DNA of 55,329 nt from Enterocloster bolteae. GTDB taxonomy: Bacteria > Bacillota > Clostridia > Lachnospirales > Lachnospiraceae. Positions within the stretch are counted from its first letter, which is position 1. Each line of letters starts with the position of its first letter. The stretch spans positions 1 to 55,329 of the forward strand of contig JAETNT010000026.1 of assembly GCA_021772025.1 (NCBI GenBank), given 5' to 3'. Of the stretch, positions 8,446 to 17,118 are shown in pieces. The position numbers were made by a program, and so were the translations under genes. The notes under the pieces were generated by a model that made no database searches, had not been told where the DNA came from, and saw nothing but the letters and a program-made list of their open reading frames with translations.

Positions 8446-9686
8446 GGAGGAGGCTCTATGGAACCGTCTTCTCTGATTCTAATCTCCTCTGACGGGTCTT
8501 TTGCTTCTTCAAAAATCCCATTGGAAAGCTGTTCAAAATAGCGGTAAAAAGCCTGTTTTTCTCCTTCCTCCTCAAGTTCCCTGGTAAAACCTGCCGAGGA
8601 CGTGCCGGGAATAAGGAAAAGCTCCATATCTTCCTCGGAAATCTCTACACGCAAAAGCATCGTCTTGGGGATAGAGCTTCCGAAAACCAGATTTCCCAGG
8701 CTATATACAATAGGCTTTTCTTTATAGTATTGGATTCCCTGAAGGACATGAGGATGGCTTCCGATAACCAGATCCGCACCGGCGTCAATATACTGACGTC
8801 CCATGGTTTTTTCGTATTCTTCCGGATATTCTGCCCTCTCTACTCCCCAGTGGACATATACTACCACATAGTCATTTTCTTCTTTTGCCGCCTGAATCTG
8901 TTCCAGCGCCTGCGCCGGATCATAAGTGGAAAACATACCCGGATGATAAATGGTTGCCGTCCACTCCGCTACCGGAATAACCCGGGTTACCCCTAAAAAG
9001 GCAATTCGTTTTCCTCTCACCTCTATGGTTTTCCAGGCCTTGGCCTCTTCAAGGCTCCCTGCGCCTACCCGGTGGATACCTGCGTCATCCAGCACGGCAC
9101 AGGTATCCAGCAAAGCGTCTGTTCCGAAATCTAAAGCATGATTATTGGCAAGGGTTACAATATCAATGCCCATTTCCTGAAAAATCGAAACCTTTTCCGG
9201 AGGCAGGCGGAAGGTATACTGTTTATCCGGAGCCTGCTCTCCTCTGCTGCTGAAGGGGAATTCCTGATTCACCATGAAAATGTCAGCCCGGCTGATTTCT
9301 TCTAAAAATCCTTCTCCTAATACTCCGGCAATACCGCCGCCTCTTTCATAAGCTCCCAAAACGTGATCCGACAACAAGACATCTCCCCCAAACAGCAAGG
9401 TTATCGAATCCTCCGGCTGAACCAGCGGATCCGGATCAGAGGAACTGCCGTCTGTTCGAATAACAATCTCAGACGGCAGTTCCTCCGTTTTTTTTACAAT
9501 CCCTTTTTGGGAAATCTCTCCCTGGCTGTCTGTTGCGGCAGTGGAAGGAGCCATCATCACCCTTTCCTTTCCGCCTGACTTTATCATAAAGCCCGCCGTA
9601 CTAACCGCAATCAGAAGAGTTCCTTCTAAAAGCAGGATAAAAAGCCATAATCTGGTTCGCCCCGGCCTTTTCTCTTTTTGTTCCAT
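8436..9686 (-). CDS. CapA-family metallophosphoesterase-like membrane protein
   Basis: 416 residues. One hydrophobic helix near the N-terminus (about 14-33, LWLFILLLEGTLLIAVSTAG) anchors the protein with the large domain outside. The catalytic-type motifs of the PGA_cap family are visible: LLFGGDVLLSDHV (about 92-104), FMVNQEFPF, TLANNHALDFG, YVHWGVERAEYP and IGSHPHVLQGI. Family members take part in poly-gamma-glutamate or related surface polymer export; no capB/capC partners occur here, so the specific polymer is unknown. It follows the DegV gene by 11 nt, suggesting one transcript. Confidence 0.85.
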   Translation of the reverse strand: MEQKEKRPGRTRLWLFILLLEGTLLIAVSTAGFMIKSGGKERVMMAPSTAATDSQGEISQKGIVKKTEELPSEIVIRTDGSSSDPDPLVQPEDSITLLFGGDVLLSDHVLGAYERGGGIAGVLGEGFLEEISRADIFMVNQEFPFSSRGEQAPDKQYTFRLPPEKVSIFQEMGIDIVTLANNHALDFGTDALLDTCAVLDDAGIHRVGAGSLEEAKAWKTIEVRGKRIAFLGVTRVIPVAEWTATIYHPGMFSTYDPAQALEQIQAAKEENDYVVVYVHWGVERAEYPEEYEKTMGRQYIDAGADLVIGSHPHVLQGIQYYKEKPIVYSLGNLVFGSSIPKTMLLRVEISEEDMELFLIPGTSSAGFTRELEEEGEKQAFYRYFEQLSNGIFEEAKDPSEEIRIREDGSIEPPPYS

Positions 9687-9697
9687 GTTAAGCCCCC

Positions 9698-10537
9698 TTA
9701 CAGAGCCATTACGATGCCGCCGTCACTGGCGTATACAGTGGCAACTCCTGCGGTTTCCGTGATGACAATCCGCCTGTAGGTTCCCCGTTTTTCCATCTCG
9801 CTTCTGACAAATTCCGCCCGTTCCGGATTATTGCAATGGGCGATAACCAGGGTTTTCCCGCTGGTATCCCCCTGTTCCTTAACCGCTATGTCACACATGC
9901 GCTGAAGGGCCTTATTAATCCCTCTGGCCTGATCCAATTTAATAATGGTTCCCTCTGCGGCCCCCATTACCGGTTTAATGTTTAGTGCAGTTGCAAAAAA
10001 GGCCTGAAGCCCGGAAAGCCGGCCGTTTTTTCGGAGTACATCCAGGGTTTCCAGCACAAAATAGGTTCCCATGGTATTCCGGTAATTCGTAATCTTTTCT
10101 GCGATTTCCTCAAAGGGAAGATCCGCCTGACAAAGCTCCTGGATATAGAGCGCCTGATTTAACTCCCCCGCAGAAGCGGAATTTGAATTTAAAACCAGAA
10201 TATTTTTATCGTGTCCGTGTTCTTCATAATAAAGATCCATTCCTAAACGGGCGGCATTGTAAGAGCCGCTTAAATGCTCAGACAGCGTAATAACAAAAAT
10301 ATTTTCCGCTTCACATTCGTAAGCGGTTTTAAAACTCTCCGGAGACGGACACGCAGTTTTGGGACACTCCGGGCAGGCGGCTACCAGATCCAAAAACTTT
10401 TTCTGGTCAAAGGTCTCATCGTCAATAACGGATGTGTTTCCCACCTGCAGAGTCAGGGGAATCATCTGGAAATGGGGATCCTGTTTTAAGTCATTTGTCA
10501 AATCCAGACAGCTGTCACCGATAATCTTATAAGTCAT
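9698..10537 (-). CDS. DegV-family fatty-acid-binding protein
   Basis: 279 residues with the DegV fold: N-terminal YKIIGDSCLDLTNDL, CPSPESFKTAYE (the TSxPS-like site, here CPSPE), FVITLSEHLSGSYNAARLG and a C-terminal domain with LVIAHCNNPERAEF. Family knowledge: DegV/FakB proteins bind a fatty acid and present it to the FakA kinase. No fakA is in the window. The gene has its own promoter whose start region is covered by a near-perfect palindrome, so it is probably repressed by a dimeric regulator (inference). Followed at 11 nt by the capA-like gene. Confidence 0.88.
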   Translation of the reverse strand: MTYKIIGDSCLDLTNDLKQDPHFQMIPLTLQVGNTSVIDDETFDQKKFLDLVAACPECPKTACPSPESFKTAYECEAENIFVITLSEHLSGSYNAARLGMDLYYEEHGHDKNILVLNSNSASAGELNQALYIQELCQADLPFEEIAEKITNYRNTMGTYFVLETLDVLRKNGRLSGLQAFFATALNIKPVMGAAEGTIIKLDQARGINKALQRMCDIAVKEQGDTSGKTLVIAHCNNPERAEFVRSEMEKRGTYRRIVITETAGVATVYASDGGIVMAL

Positions 10538-10578
10538 AGTTGGGCCTCCAAAGAATATTTTGATCTTAATTCCATATC

Positions 10579-10599
10579 AAGTAGTAATGATTACTACTT
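10579..10599. promoter_or_regulatory. 21-bp palindromic operator at the degV promoter
   Basis: Two perfect 10-bp arms, AAGTAGTAAT and its complement, around one central base. It begins directly downstream of the degV -10, where a bound repressor would block initiation. The core TAATnATTA with 1-bp centre resembles Fur/Zur/PerR boxes; a MarR-type fatty-acid regulator is the alternative because degV handles fatty acids. Confidence 0.7.
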
Positions 10600-10628
10600 A
10601 TTATAACATTATCTTTTTTGTTTTTCAA
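10600..10628 (-). promoter_or_regulatory. Sigma-A promoter of degV
   Basis: Minus strand TTGAAA (10623-10628), 17 bp, TATAAT (10600-10605). Confidence 0.7.
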
Positions 10629-10691
10629 TCTTTTCATTTAAGAAAATCTGTGATATACTATATACAGAGAATAAATCAACGGGAGGTCACT

Positions 10692-10823
10692 ATGGATTCT
10701 ACTTTTTTATTTGCATTTTTCGGCGCTGTTATTCTGATTGTGTTGTTTGTAGTCGCCACTACTATCGGTACCGTGGCCAGCGTTTTAGGCGTAACGGCTG
10801 ACGAATTAAACGAGGACAAGTAG
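10692..10823 (+). CDS. Small single-pass membrane protein of unknown function
   Basis: 43 codons from an ATG preceded by GGGAGG at 7 nt; the longer open frame starting at 10560 runs through the degV promoter and is not the gene. The peptide is one hydrophobic helix (residues 4-33, FLFAFFGAVILIVLFVVATTI) followed by a short acidic tail (TADELNEDK), so it probably sits in the membrane with the tail free. TATACT at 10656 is a likely -10. It is divergent from degV and ends before a hairpin terminator. I recognise no family. Confidence 0.6.
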   Translation: MDSTFLFAFFGAVILIVLFVVATTIGTVASVLGVTADELNEDK

Positions 10824-10859
10824 GCAACCGTGAAAACGGCACCAGATTATAGAAAAACA

Positions 10860-10932
10860 AGGGATGTTACAGAATGAAATAAGGCCATGATCGAAAGCCC
10901 GGCAGTTTCATTTTGCAGCATCCCTGCTTTTT
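10860..10932. terminator. Bidirectional terminator-like hairpin, copy 1 of a repeated element
   Basis: Arms of 20 nt (10860-10879 and 10906-10925; 17 of 20 complementary, two of the rest G-U) starting AGGGATGTTAC, followed by GCTTTTTG on the plus strand and by TTGTTTTT on the minus strand. The same arms recur at 35264-35340. Confidence 0.7.
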
Positions 10933-10947
10933 GTACAATTGACAGTT

Positions 10948-11607
10948 TTAGTATACCCTCCGCCCCGTTCTGAAGTCTATAACCTGGGACGTGCTGTAAT
11001 AGATTTTGTCTGACTCCAGCAGCACGGGAACGCCATCTCTTATTTCCACGATACTGACTGCACAGTTTGGGGGAACGCAGCGGTGCCAGAAGTCTTTCGG
11101 ATCCGGGTAAACAGAGTTTAGCAAAGCCCGGAGAGCGCAGCCGTGGGTAGCAATAAGGATGGTTTTATCCTCATAAGACGGTTCAGCTATCAAATCCTCC
11201 AAAAATTGTTTGGTACGAGAACAGACTTCCTCTATGGTTTCCCCGTCAGAAGCGGGAATAAAGCGGAAGGGATCTGTGTAAAAAAGGTCAAACTCTTCTA
11301 TGGGAACCGGAATCTGATAATTGCGGGCGCGGCAGCCCAAACCTTCCCAGGATCCAAAGCTGATTTCCCGGATCCGCGGTTCCTCCTTAATGGGAGCAGG
11401 ACGATCTCCCAATATAATTTCTGCAGTTTGGCGGGCACGGGCCAAGGGGCTGGTGATACACAAATCAAAGGGGATGTTCTCCATCCCCTTTGCGGTTTCA
11501 CGGGCCAGACGAATCCCGTTTTCGTTAAGCCTGGTGTCTGTCTGGCCTTGTAAGCGGCCTGCTCCGTTCCAGTCGGTTTCTCCGTGGCGGATGATATATA
11601 GGCGCAT
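10948..11607 (-). CDS. Histidine phosphatase family protein
   Basis: 219 residues with the phosphohistidine motif LYIIRHGETDWN (H8), the second arginine region TSPLARARQTAEII, acid IREISFGSWEG and the second histidine in IATHGCALRALL. Family members dephosphorylate phosphoglycerate, cobalamin precursors (CobC) or other small phosphates. The C-terminal addition SDKIYYSTSQVIDFRTGRRVY gives no further clue. It lies 51 nt downstream of htpG without a visible terminator, so it may be co-transcribed with it. Confidence 0.85.
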   Translation of the reverse strand: MRLYIIRHGETDWNGAGRLQGQTDTRLNENGIRLARETAKGMENIPFDLCITSPLARARQTAEIILGDRPAPIKEEPRIREISFGSWEGLGCRARNYQIPVPIEEFDLFYTDPFRFIPASDGETIEEVCSRTKQFLEDLIAEPSYEDKTILIATHGCALRALLNSVYPDPKDFWHRCVPPNCAVSIVEIRDGVPVLLESDKIYYSTSQVIDFRTGRRVY

Positions 11608-11658
11608 CTGTCTTCCTCTGCTTTCACTGTAAATGTCTGCTGTCCGGCCTATAACGTC

Positions 11659-13656
11659 TTAGTCAGACAGTTTTCCCATTAATTCATTGCTTCTGGCAAT
11701 AAACCTGGTCATTCGATCAGGAGTTAAGGAACCATGGCTTAAAGCTGCCAGATCATAAAGCTGCTCACAGATATCCTTGGTATAAGCACCGTCCTTGTGT
11801 TCCAAAATATGCTGCACCAGCTTATGATTTGCATTCAGCACCAAAGTTTCCTGAGACCCGAACATGCCGGGATCCATACCGTACATATTGTACATCTTCA
11901 TCATATCCTGCATTCTTCTGGACTCTTCTGATACGGTGATCATAGAAGCAATATTCTCATTTTTCAGCTTTTCTACCTTAATGGTCAGCTTGTCATTCCC
12001 CAAAGCTTCTTTAAAAATTCCGGTAAGGGTATCAATTGTAGCCTGGAATGCTTCCTTGTCCTCTTCTGCAGTTTCTTCTTTGAAGGTATCAGTTAAATCC
12101 CCGTCAATACGCAGGAATTTAACGCCTTCATTTTTCTGCTCCATGTGGCTGATAAAGGGGCTGTCAATGTTGTGTTTTAAAATCACCGCATCCAGACCGG
12201 CCTCCTTAAACATGTTGATGTACTGGCTCTGTTCATTTTCATCGGTTACATAGAATACGGTATTCTCATGCTTTTCTTTATTTTCCTCCAGACATTCCGG
12301 CAGAGTCAGGTACTTGCCGTCCAGGTTTTTAAAGATAAGGTAATCCTTCATCTTCTCTGCAAATTTCTCATCCTTAATATAACCGAACTTGATAAAGGGA
12401 TTAATGTCATCCCAGTATTTCTCATAATTTTCCCGATCCGTCTTGCACATTCCGGACAGCTTGTCCGCTACCTTCTTGGTAATATAATCGGAAATCTTTT
12501 TTACAAAGCCGTCGTTCTGCAGGGCGCTTCTGGAAACATTTAAGGGCAGATCCGGACAGTCGATAACCCCCTTTAACAGCATAAGGAATTCCGGGATTAC
12601 TTCTTTAATATTGTCAGCAATAAATACCTGATTATTGTAAAGCTTAATCGTCCCTTCTAAGCTGTCATATTCCATATTGATTTTGGGGAAGTAGAGGATG
12701 CCCTTTAAGTTAAATGGATAATCCATGTTTAAATGGATCCAGAATAAGGGTTCCTTAAAATCCATAAACACCTTGCGGTAGAACTCCTTATACTCTTCCT
12801 CTGTACACTCATTAGGATGCTTGTTCCATAAAGGCGTAGTGTCATTTAAAGCAACCGGCCTCTTTAAAATCTTGTATTTCTCAGTGGCCGGAGAAACCTC
12901 TACCGTTTCCTTTTCGCCGTTTTCATTTTCTTTCTCTTCTGTCTTGGCTTCTTCAACAATGGTCTCTACAATGGTATCCTTATCTGTCAATTCATCCTTG
13001 TCAATGGTCTCATACTGCGGGCCTTCGGCGGTGTTGGTAAGGAAAATAGGGGTTGGCATAAAAGCGCAGTATTTTTCAATCACTTCTCTTGCCCGGTATT
13101 CATTGGAGAACTCGGTGCTGTCCTCATTTAAATACAGGGTGATGGTAGTTCCAAACAGCTCACGCTCTCCTTCTCCCATTGCAAAATCGGTGCCGCCTTC
13201 AGACTCCCAGTGAACGGCTTTAGCATCCGCCTTATAAGATTTGGTGTCAATGGTCACCTTATCGGCTACCATAAAAGCAGAATAAAAGCCTAAGCCGAAA
13301 TGACCGATAATCTGATCCTCATTGGCCTTATCCTTATACTTTTCCAGGAAATCCTGAGCGCCGGAGAAGGCAATCTGGTTGATATACTCCTCCACCTCGT
13401 CCTCAGTCATACCAAGACCATTGTCTGCGATAGTAATGGTTTTGTCATTGGGGTTTACCGCTACTTCAATTTTGTACTCCATGTCCTCAGGTTTTTCAAA
13501 CTCTCCCATCAGCTCCAGCTTTTTTAGCTTGGTGATAGCATCGCAGCCGTTGGAAATCAGTTCACGGTAGAAAATGTCGTGGGCGGAATAGAGCCACTTT
13601 TTAATAATCGGGAATATATTTTCGCTGTTAATTGTCAGGCTTCCTGTCTTTGCCAT
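11659..13656 (-). CDS. htpG: Molecular chaperone HtpG (Hsp90)
   Basis: Cytosolic ATP-dependent chaperone, 665 residues from the ATG at 13656, which has AAGGAG 10 nt upstream; the in-frame ATG at 13677 would place that site inside the gene. GHKL ATPase motifs: ELISNGCDAITK (motif I), DNGLGMTEDEV (motif II), GHFGLGFYSAFMVADKV (lid and motif III) and GTTITLYL. The middle and C-terminal dimerisation regions follow (LPLNVSRSALQN; NANHKLVQHIL). An acidic Glu/Lys insertion (EEAKTEEKENENGEKE) lies near residue 240. A perfect CIRCE element and sigma-A promoter stand upstream, so HrcA repression is expected. Confidence 0.96.
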   Translation of the reverse strand: MAKTGSLTINSENIFPIIKKWLYSAHDIFYRELISNGCDAITKLKKLELMGEFEKPEDMEYKIEVAVNPNDKTITIADNGLGMTEDEVEEYINQIAFSGAQDFLEKYKDKANEDQIIGHFGLGFYSAFMVADKVTIDTKSYKADAKAVHWESEGGTDFAMGEGERELFGTTITLYLNEDSTEFSNEYRAREVIEKYCAFMPTPIFLTNTAEGPQYETIDKDELTDKDTIVETIVEEAKTEEKENENGEKETVEVSPATEKYKILKRPVALNDTTPLWNKHPNECTEEEYKEFYRKVFMDFKEPLFWIHLNMDYPFNLKGILYFPKINMEYDSLEGTIKLYNNQVFIADNIKEVIPEFLMLLKGVIDCPDLPLNVSRSALQNDGFVKKISDYITKKVADKLSGMCKTDRENYEKYWDDINPFIKFGYIKDEKFAEKMKDYLIFKNLDGKYLTLPECLEENKEKHENTVFYVTDENEQSQYINMFKEAGLDAVILKHNIDSPFISHMEQKNEGVKFLRIDGDLTDTFKEETAEEDKEAFQATIDTLTGIFKEALGNDKLTIKVEKLKNENIASMITVSEESRRMQDMMKMYNMYGMDPGMFGSQETLVLNANHKLVQHILEHKDGAYTKDICEQLYDLAALSHGSLTPDRMTRFIARSNELMGKLSD

Positions 13657-13703
13657 GATACATCCGCTCCTTTTCATTTTTTATTTTTATTCTTTTACTG
13701 GTT

Positions 13704-13732
13704 ATTGTAATACCAGAAGCGGAAAATGTCAA
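13704..13732 (-). promoter_or_regulatory. Sigma-A promoter of htpG
   Basis: Minus strand TTGACA (13727-13732), 17 bp, TACAAT (13704-13709). The transcript start would be about 40 nt before the ATG. Confidence 0.8.
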
Positions 13733-13739
13733 CGAAAAA

Positions 13740-13766
13740 TTAGCACTCATGTTTGTTGAGTGCTAA
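13740..13766. promoter_or_regulatory. CIRCE element (HrcA operator) of htpG
   Basis: TTAGCACTC, nine bases, GAGTGCTAA: a perfect match to the CIRCE consensus. It ends 7 bp upstream of the -35 hexamer rather than covering the start site. Confidence 0.93.
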
Positions 13767-13793
13767 CAGTTCGAATGAACATGTAACTTTTTC

Positions 13794-15281
13794 TTAGTTT
13801 ATCCCCTCAGCGGACAAGCCATAATAGTCAAAAAGCTCTTCTGGAGCATCCATTTGCATCATCCATTCTGCTATTCTTTGTTTCATCCTTATTTCGATTT
13901 CAGGAGAATCAACGGGATGATTTTGTTCCGGATCCTGCTTTAAATCAAAGAGAAGATCACCATACTCCCGTTGATCTGTCTGAAAATCATTTCCCATATT
14001 TCCAATACACATTAAAGGATAGCCTTTGGAGAACGAAAAGGGCCTGGACAGGGTAAGGTTATAAGGATTCTTTCCAGTCTGGACACGCCTTCTCATAAAG
14101 TGCTGGCCTGCCAGGGTATAAGTATTGGGAAAGCCTGCTTTCTTCGGAGCCCGCATATAGATAAAACGACCGTCCGTGCAGTTGATTTGTCCTCCGAAAA
14201 GGCCGAAATATGCGATTTCCCTCAGTTTCGTCCGCTTTCCGTTCCGAATCGGACGCCCCGTCATATTTTCCGGCAATTCTATGTGAAAAAAATCCAGAAT
14301 GGTGGCAGGAAGATCCACGGTCTGAATTAGATCCCTGCTTTCTTCTATATGGACTGTGTCTCTGGGATCGTACAAAAAAAGAGGGATATTCGCAACTTCG
14401 TTATAATAAGGGCCGGTATTTTTTCCTAACCAGCCGTGTTCCCCCAGGAAAAATCCGTGATCCGTATTAATCACTACCATAGTATCCTGCCACAGGCCGT
14501 AAGTATCCAGGGCATCCAGAATACGACCTAGATTCCAGGAGCAAAAGCTTACCAGTGCCATATTTTCTTTACGATACCGATCTATCTGTTCCTGAAAAAG
14601 CCCGTCCGTTCTCCGGTAGTCCGGCCAGTCAAAGGCCTGGCCCTTTGAACGGGGTAAATGATACAGGCGCCGGAATTCTTCCGGAGCACGAAAAGGCTCG
14701 TGAGGGTCAAAGGTTTCTATATGTAAAAACCAATTGGGGGAGTCGTGGTTTTCCCTGAGAAATTCCAAACCCTGATCAAATGTGACCGCTTGAGGGAAAC
14801 CTGCGGTTTCCCGGGCGTTTTGGCGATTTATGGCATCCTGAACTCTCAAATGCGGGACACGCCGATCTTTCATTTCTTCCATAAGGCTTACGGTATCAGC
14901 CTTTCCATAAACCGGATCCCCTTCTTGCCCTCTGGAAAATTGAAAAGTAGAGTACCGGGTATGGTATCCAAATCCCTCATCTTCCCAATAATGGGTGTGG
15001 TCAGTTGTCAAATGGGTATGGATCCCGTTATGTTTCAAAATCTCCGGCATGGAGTCGTCAAAAGGTTCCAGAGCCGCCCACCGGCAGTGAAGGAAATTTT
15101 CCCTTCCCGTGTGAAGTTCCCTGCGGGCTGGGATACAGGGCAAACTTGCCGCATAGCAGCAGTCAAACCGGGTAAATCTCTGTTTTAAGCGCTCAAATTC
15201 CGGAGCAATTACCTCTTTGCAGCCATAGTTTGGAAGAAGTCTCCTGTTAAGGGAGTCAAAGGTTATCATAATTGCTTTCAT
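13794..15281 (-). CDS. Cysteine-type sulfatase, cytoplasmic
   Basis: Hydrolyses sulfate esters, probably on an imported glycan. The start is the ATG at 15281 (MKAIMITFDSLNRRLLPNYG), preceded by AAAGGAG that overlaps the stop region of the kinase gene; the frame open to 15377 only covers that gene. Length 495. The formylglycine site is C49-I-P-A-R53 within SLPCIPARRELHTGR, so it needs an anaerobic sulfatase-maturating enzyme, which is not in this window. Metal-site residues appear in TFDS (D9) and INTDHGFFLGEHGW. No signal peptide, so desulfation would be intracellular after ABC import. Last gene of the operon; no clear terminator follows before the CIRCE element. Confidence 0.9.
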   Translation of the reverse strand: MKAIMITFDSLNRRLLPNYGCKEVIAPEFERLKQRFTRFDCCYAASLPCIPARRELHTGRENFLHCRWAALEPFDDSMPEILKHNGIHTHLTTDHTHYWEDEGFGYHTRYSTFQFSRGQEGDPVYGKADTVSLMEEMKDRRVPHLRVQDAINRQNARETAGFPQAVTFDQGLEFLRENHDSPNWFLHIETFDPHEPFRAPEEFRRLYHLPRSKGQAFDWPDYRRTDGLFQEQIDRYRKENMALVSFCSWNLGRILDALDTYGLWQDTMVVINTDHGFFLGEHGWLGKNTGPYYNEVANIPLFLYDPRDTVHIEESRDLIQTVDLPATILDFFHIELPENMTGRPIRNGKRTKLREIAYFGLFGGQINCTDGRFIYMRAPKKAGFPNTYTLAGQHFMRRRVQTGKNPYNLTLSRPFSFSKGYPLMCIGNMGNDFQTDQREYGDLLFDLKQDPEQNHPVDSPEIEIRMKQRIAEWMMQMDAPEELFDYYGLSAEGIN

Positions 15282-15288
15282 TATTATA

Positions 15289-17079
15289 TCATTCTCCTTT
15301 TTGAGAAGTATCTTGTACAGGAAGGGACACCGTAATAACCGTCCCCATATTAAACCAGCTTTCTGCATAAACGCCAAAAGGAGTTCCGTATTCTAACTCA
15401 ATCCGTTCCTGAATCAGGCGAATTCCTTTTCCTCCCACAATATCTCCGCGGACATTTTCTGACATGGAAAAACTATTAATTTTGTCAACTTCATCCCTAT
15501 CCATTCCGATTCCGTTGTCCTGGACAGAAAACATTAACATTTCATTTTCTTTCCAGACCTTCACCTGGATTTTTATCTGCCCTACTTTCCGGGAAAGGCC
15601 ATGTTTAAATGCATTTTCTACAATTGGCTGAAGAACAAAAGGTATCATCTCCAGAGATTTTGTGTCTTCTTGTATCTGTGTCCATACTTCCAGACGTTTT
15701 CCATAAGTTTTTTGGATAATAAAGAAATAGTGTGTTAAGGCTTCCACTTCTTCCGCGACCCTCACCTTCCGGTTTTCATTTGCTAAGTTATACCGGAGCA
15801 GAAGGCCGAAGGCATCCGTGATCTCTTCTATCTCCGTGTTATCCGATTCCACTGCAATGTTACTTAAAAGCTGGAGGACATTATAGATAAAATGAGGATT
15901 AAGCTGAAGCTGGAGGATTTTTAAACGAGCCTCCTTTTCGCTTAAATTTAGCTGGTATTCCTTTCTAATTAAATTTTGAATCATCCGGATATTTTCGTGG
16001 CACTTGCTGTAAAGAGCGCCAATCTCGTTATTTTTTTCATAAACAACGTCCAGCTCAAAATGCTCCGGAGTCACGGCCTCTAAAGCCGCGGTCAGGTTTT
16101 CTATGGGTCTGGAAATTTTTTTAGATATACTTACTGACACACAAATCATAAAAAATACTGCCAGAAGGCCGCAGAGGCTGTACATAGAGATATTAGTGGT
16201 AAAAGCGGAGTATAAATTAGACAGTGGAATGACCTTTGCCACTATCCAATCCGATTCCTGCCAATTAGTGTATTCTACCAGACATTTCTCCTCCAGGCGG
16301 ATATTCAGCCATCCCTTCTCTTTCTGTTCCTTTTCTATTTTCTCTTGAATCAAAGGGATATAGCTTTTATAACTATCCCTGGATGAGTAGTAAAAATTAT
16401 AATTTTTGTTTAAAATTAGAACTTCTTCTTCCTCTGTCTTCAGATCACAAATCAGTTCTCTCCAAAAGCTTCCCGCCAAAATGTATTGAAAGGCAAACGC
16501 TGTCTTTTTCTCAAAAGGCGATGAAAGGGCTATGGACACCATTAAGTCTCCCTCCTGATCCATAACATACTGATAGTTTCCGGATTCTCCAGAGGCGGCT
16601 TCAATCCACTTTTTTTCTTCCGGCATTAAAGTCTCATAGCGCCTGGCAAAAGGCTTATTATTGATTAAGACATCCCGATTCATAGAATACAGGCTTTTTG
16701 TCTTTGGCAAATACAGCCCGATGCTCTGAATATGGTAAGAATAATAGTACATATTACTGCAGGCAATCCTAAGCTGTTCTTCCAAATCCCTTCTGCTCTC
16801 CTCCCTAAGCCCTGTGACCACTTCCCAGAGAGTTTCATTGGCTAAAATAGATCGAGAGAAATCCCCCAGGCTGGAAAAATAGCTATCCAGGCGGCTTTCA
16901 ATGCTTTTTAGCAGCATCTGGTTATACTGAAGGTAGTCTTTTTGGGTCCGCTGGAAGGAAAAGGTGAGAAAAATAGTGGTAAGAATCAGCACCAGAGCTA
17001 AAAATACCCCGGCAAAGTCCACCATTACCATCTGAAACATGGTCTTTCTCGTTTTCTTCCATCTTCTCATGGAAAACAA
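15289..17079 (-). CDS. YesM-type sensor histidine kinase
   Basis: 596 residues. Membrane helix 1 at about 14-38, extracellular sensor region about 40-295, membrane helix 2 about 298-317, a HAMP segment, then the His_kinase domain with LQLQLNPHFIYNVLQLL (H396) and a HATPase with N-box VENAFKHGLSRK and G-boxes VQDNGIGMD and GGKGIRLIQERIELEYG. It should phosphorylate the AraC-type response regulator at the other end of this operon in response to an external glycan or to the ligand-loaded binding protein (inference). It is 39 nt after the permease gene and 7 nt before the sulfatase start. Confidence 0.92.
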   Translation of the reverse strand: MFSMRRWKKTRKTMFQMVMVDFAGVFLALVLILTTIFLTFSFQRTQKDYLQYNQMLLKSIESRLDSYFSSLGDFSRSILANETLWEVVTGLREESRRDLEEQLRIACSNMYYYSYHIQSIGLYLPKTKSLYSMNRDVLINNKPFARRYETLMPEEKKWIEAASGESGNYQYVMDQEGDLMVSIALSSPFEKKTAFAFQYILAGSFWRELICDLKTEEEEVLILNKNYNFYYSSRDSYKSYIPLIQEKIEKEQKEKGWLNIRLEEKCLVEYTNWQESDWIVAKVIPLSNLYSAFTTNISMYSLCGLLAVFFMICVSVSISKKISRPIENLTAALEAVTPEHFELDVVYEKNNEIGALYSKCHENIRMIQNLIRKEYQLNLSEKEARLKILQLQLNPHFIYNVLQLLSNIAVESDNTEIEEITDAFGLLLRYNLANENRKVRVAEEVEALTHYFFIIQKTYGKRLEVWTQIQEDTKSLEMIPFVLQPIVENAFKHGLSRKVGQIKIQVKVWKENEMLMFSVQDNGIGMDRDEVDKINSFSMSENVRGDIVGGKGIRLIQERIELEYGTPFGVYAESWFNMGTVITVSLPVQDTSQKGE

Positions 17080-17118
17080 AACAATTCCTCCTTTGTCCTT
17101 CCAACTGCAGGAGCTGTC

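Noticed and set aside
13700..13794. Terminator between the sulfatase gene and htpG promoter
   Set aside because: Only a weak GTTC/GAAC stem and no U-run were found after the sulfatase stop codon; transcription may run through.
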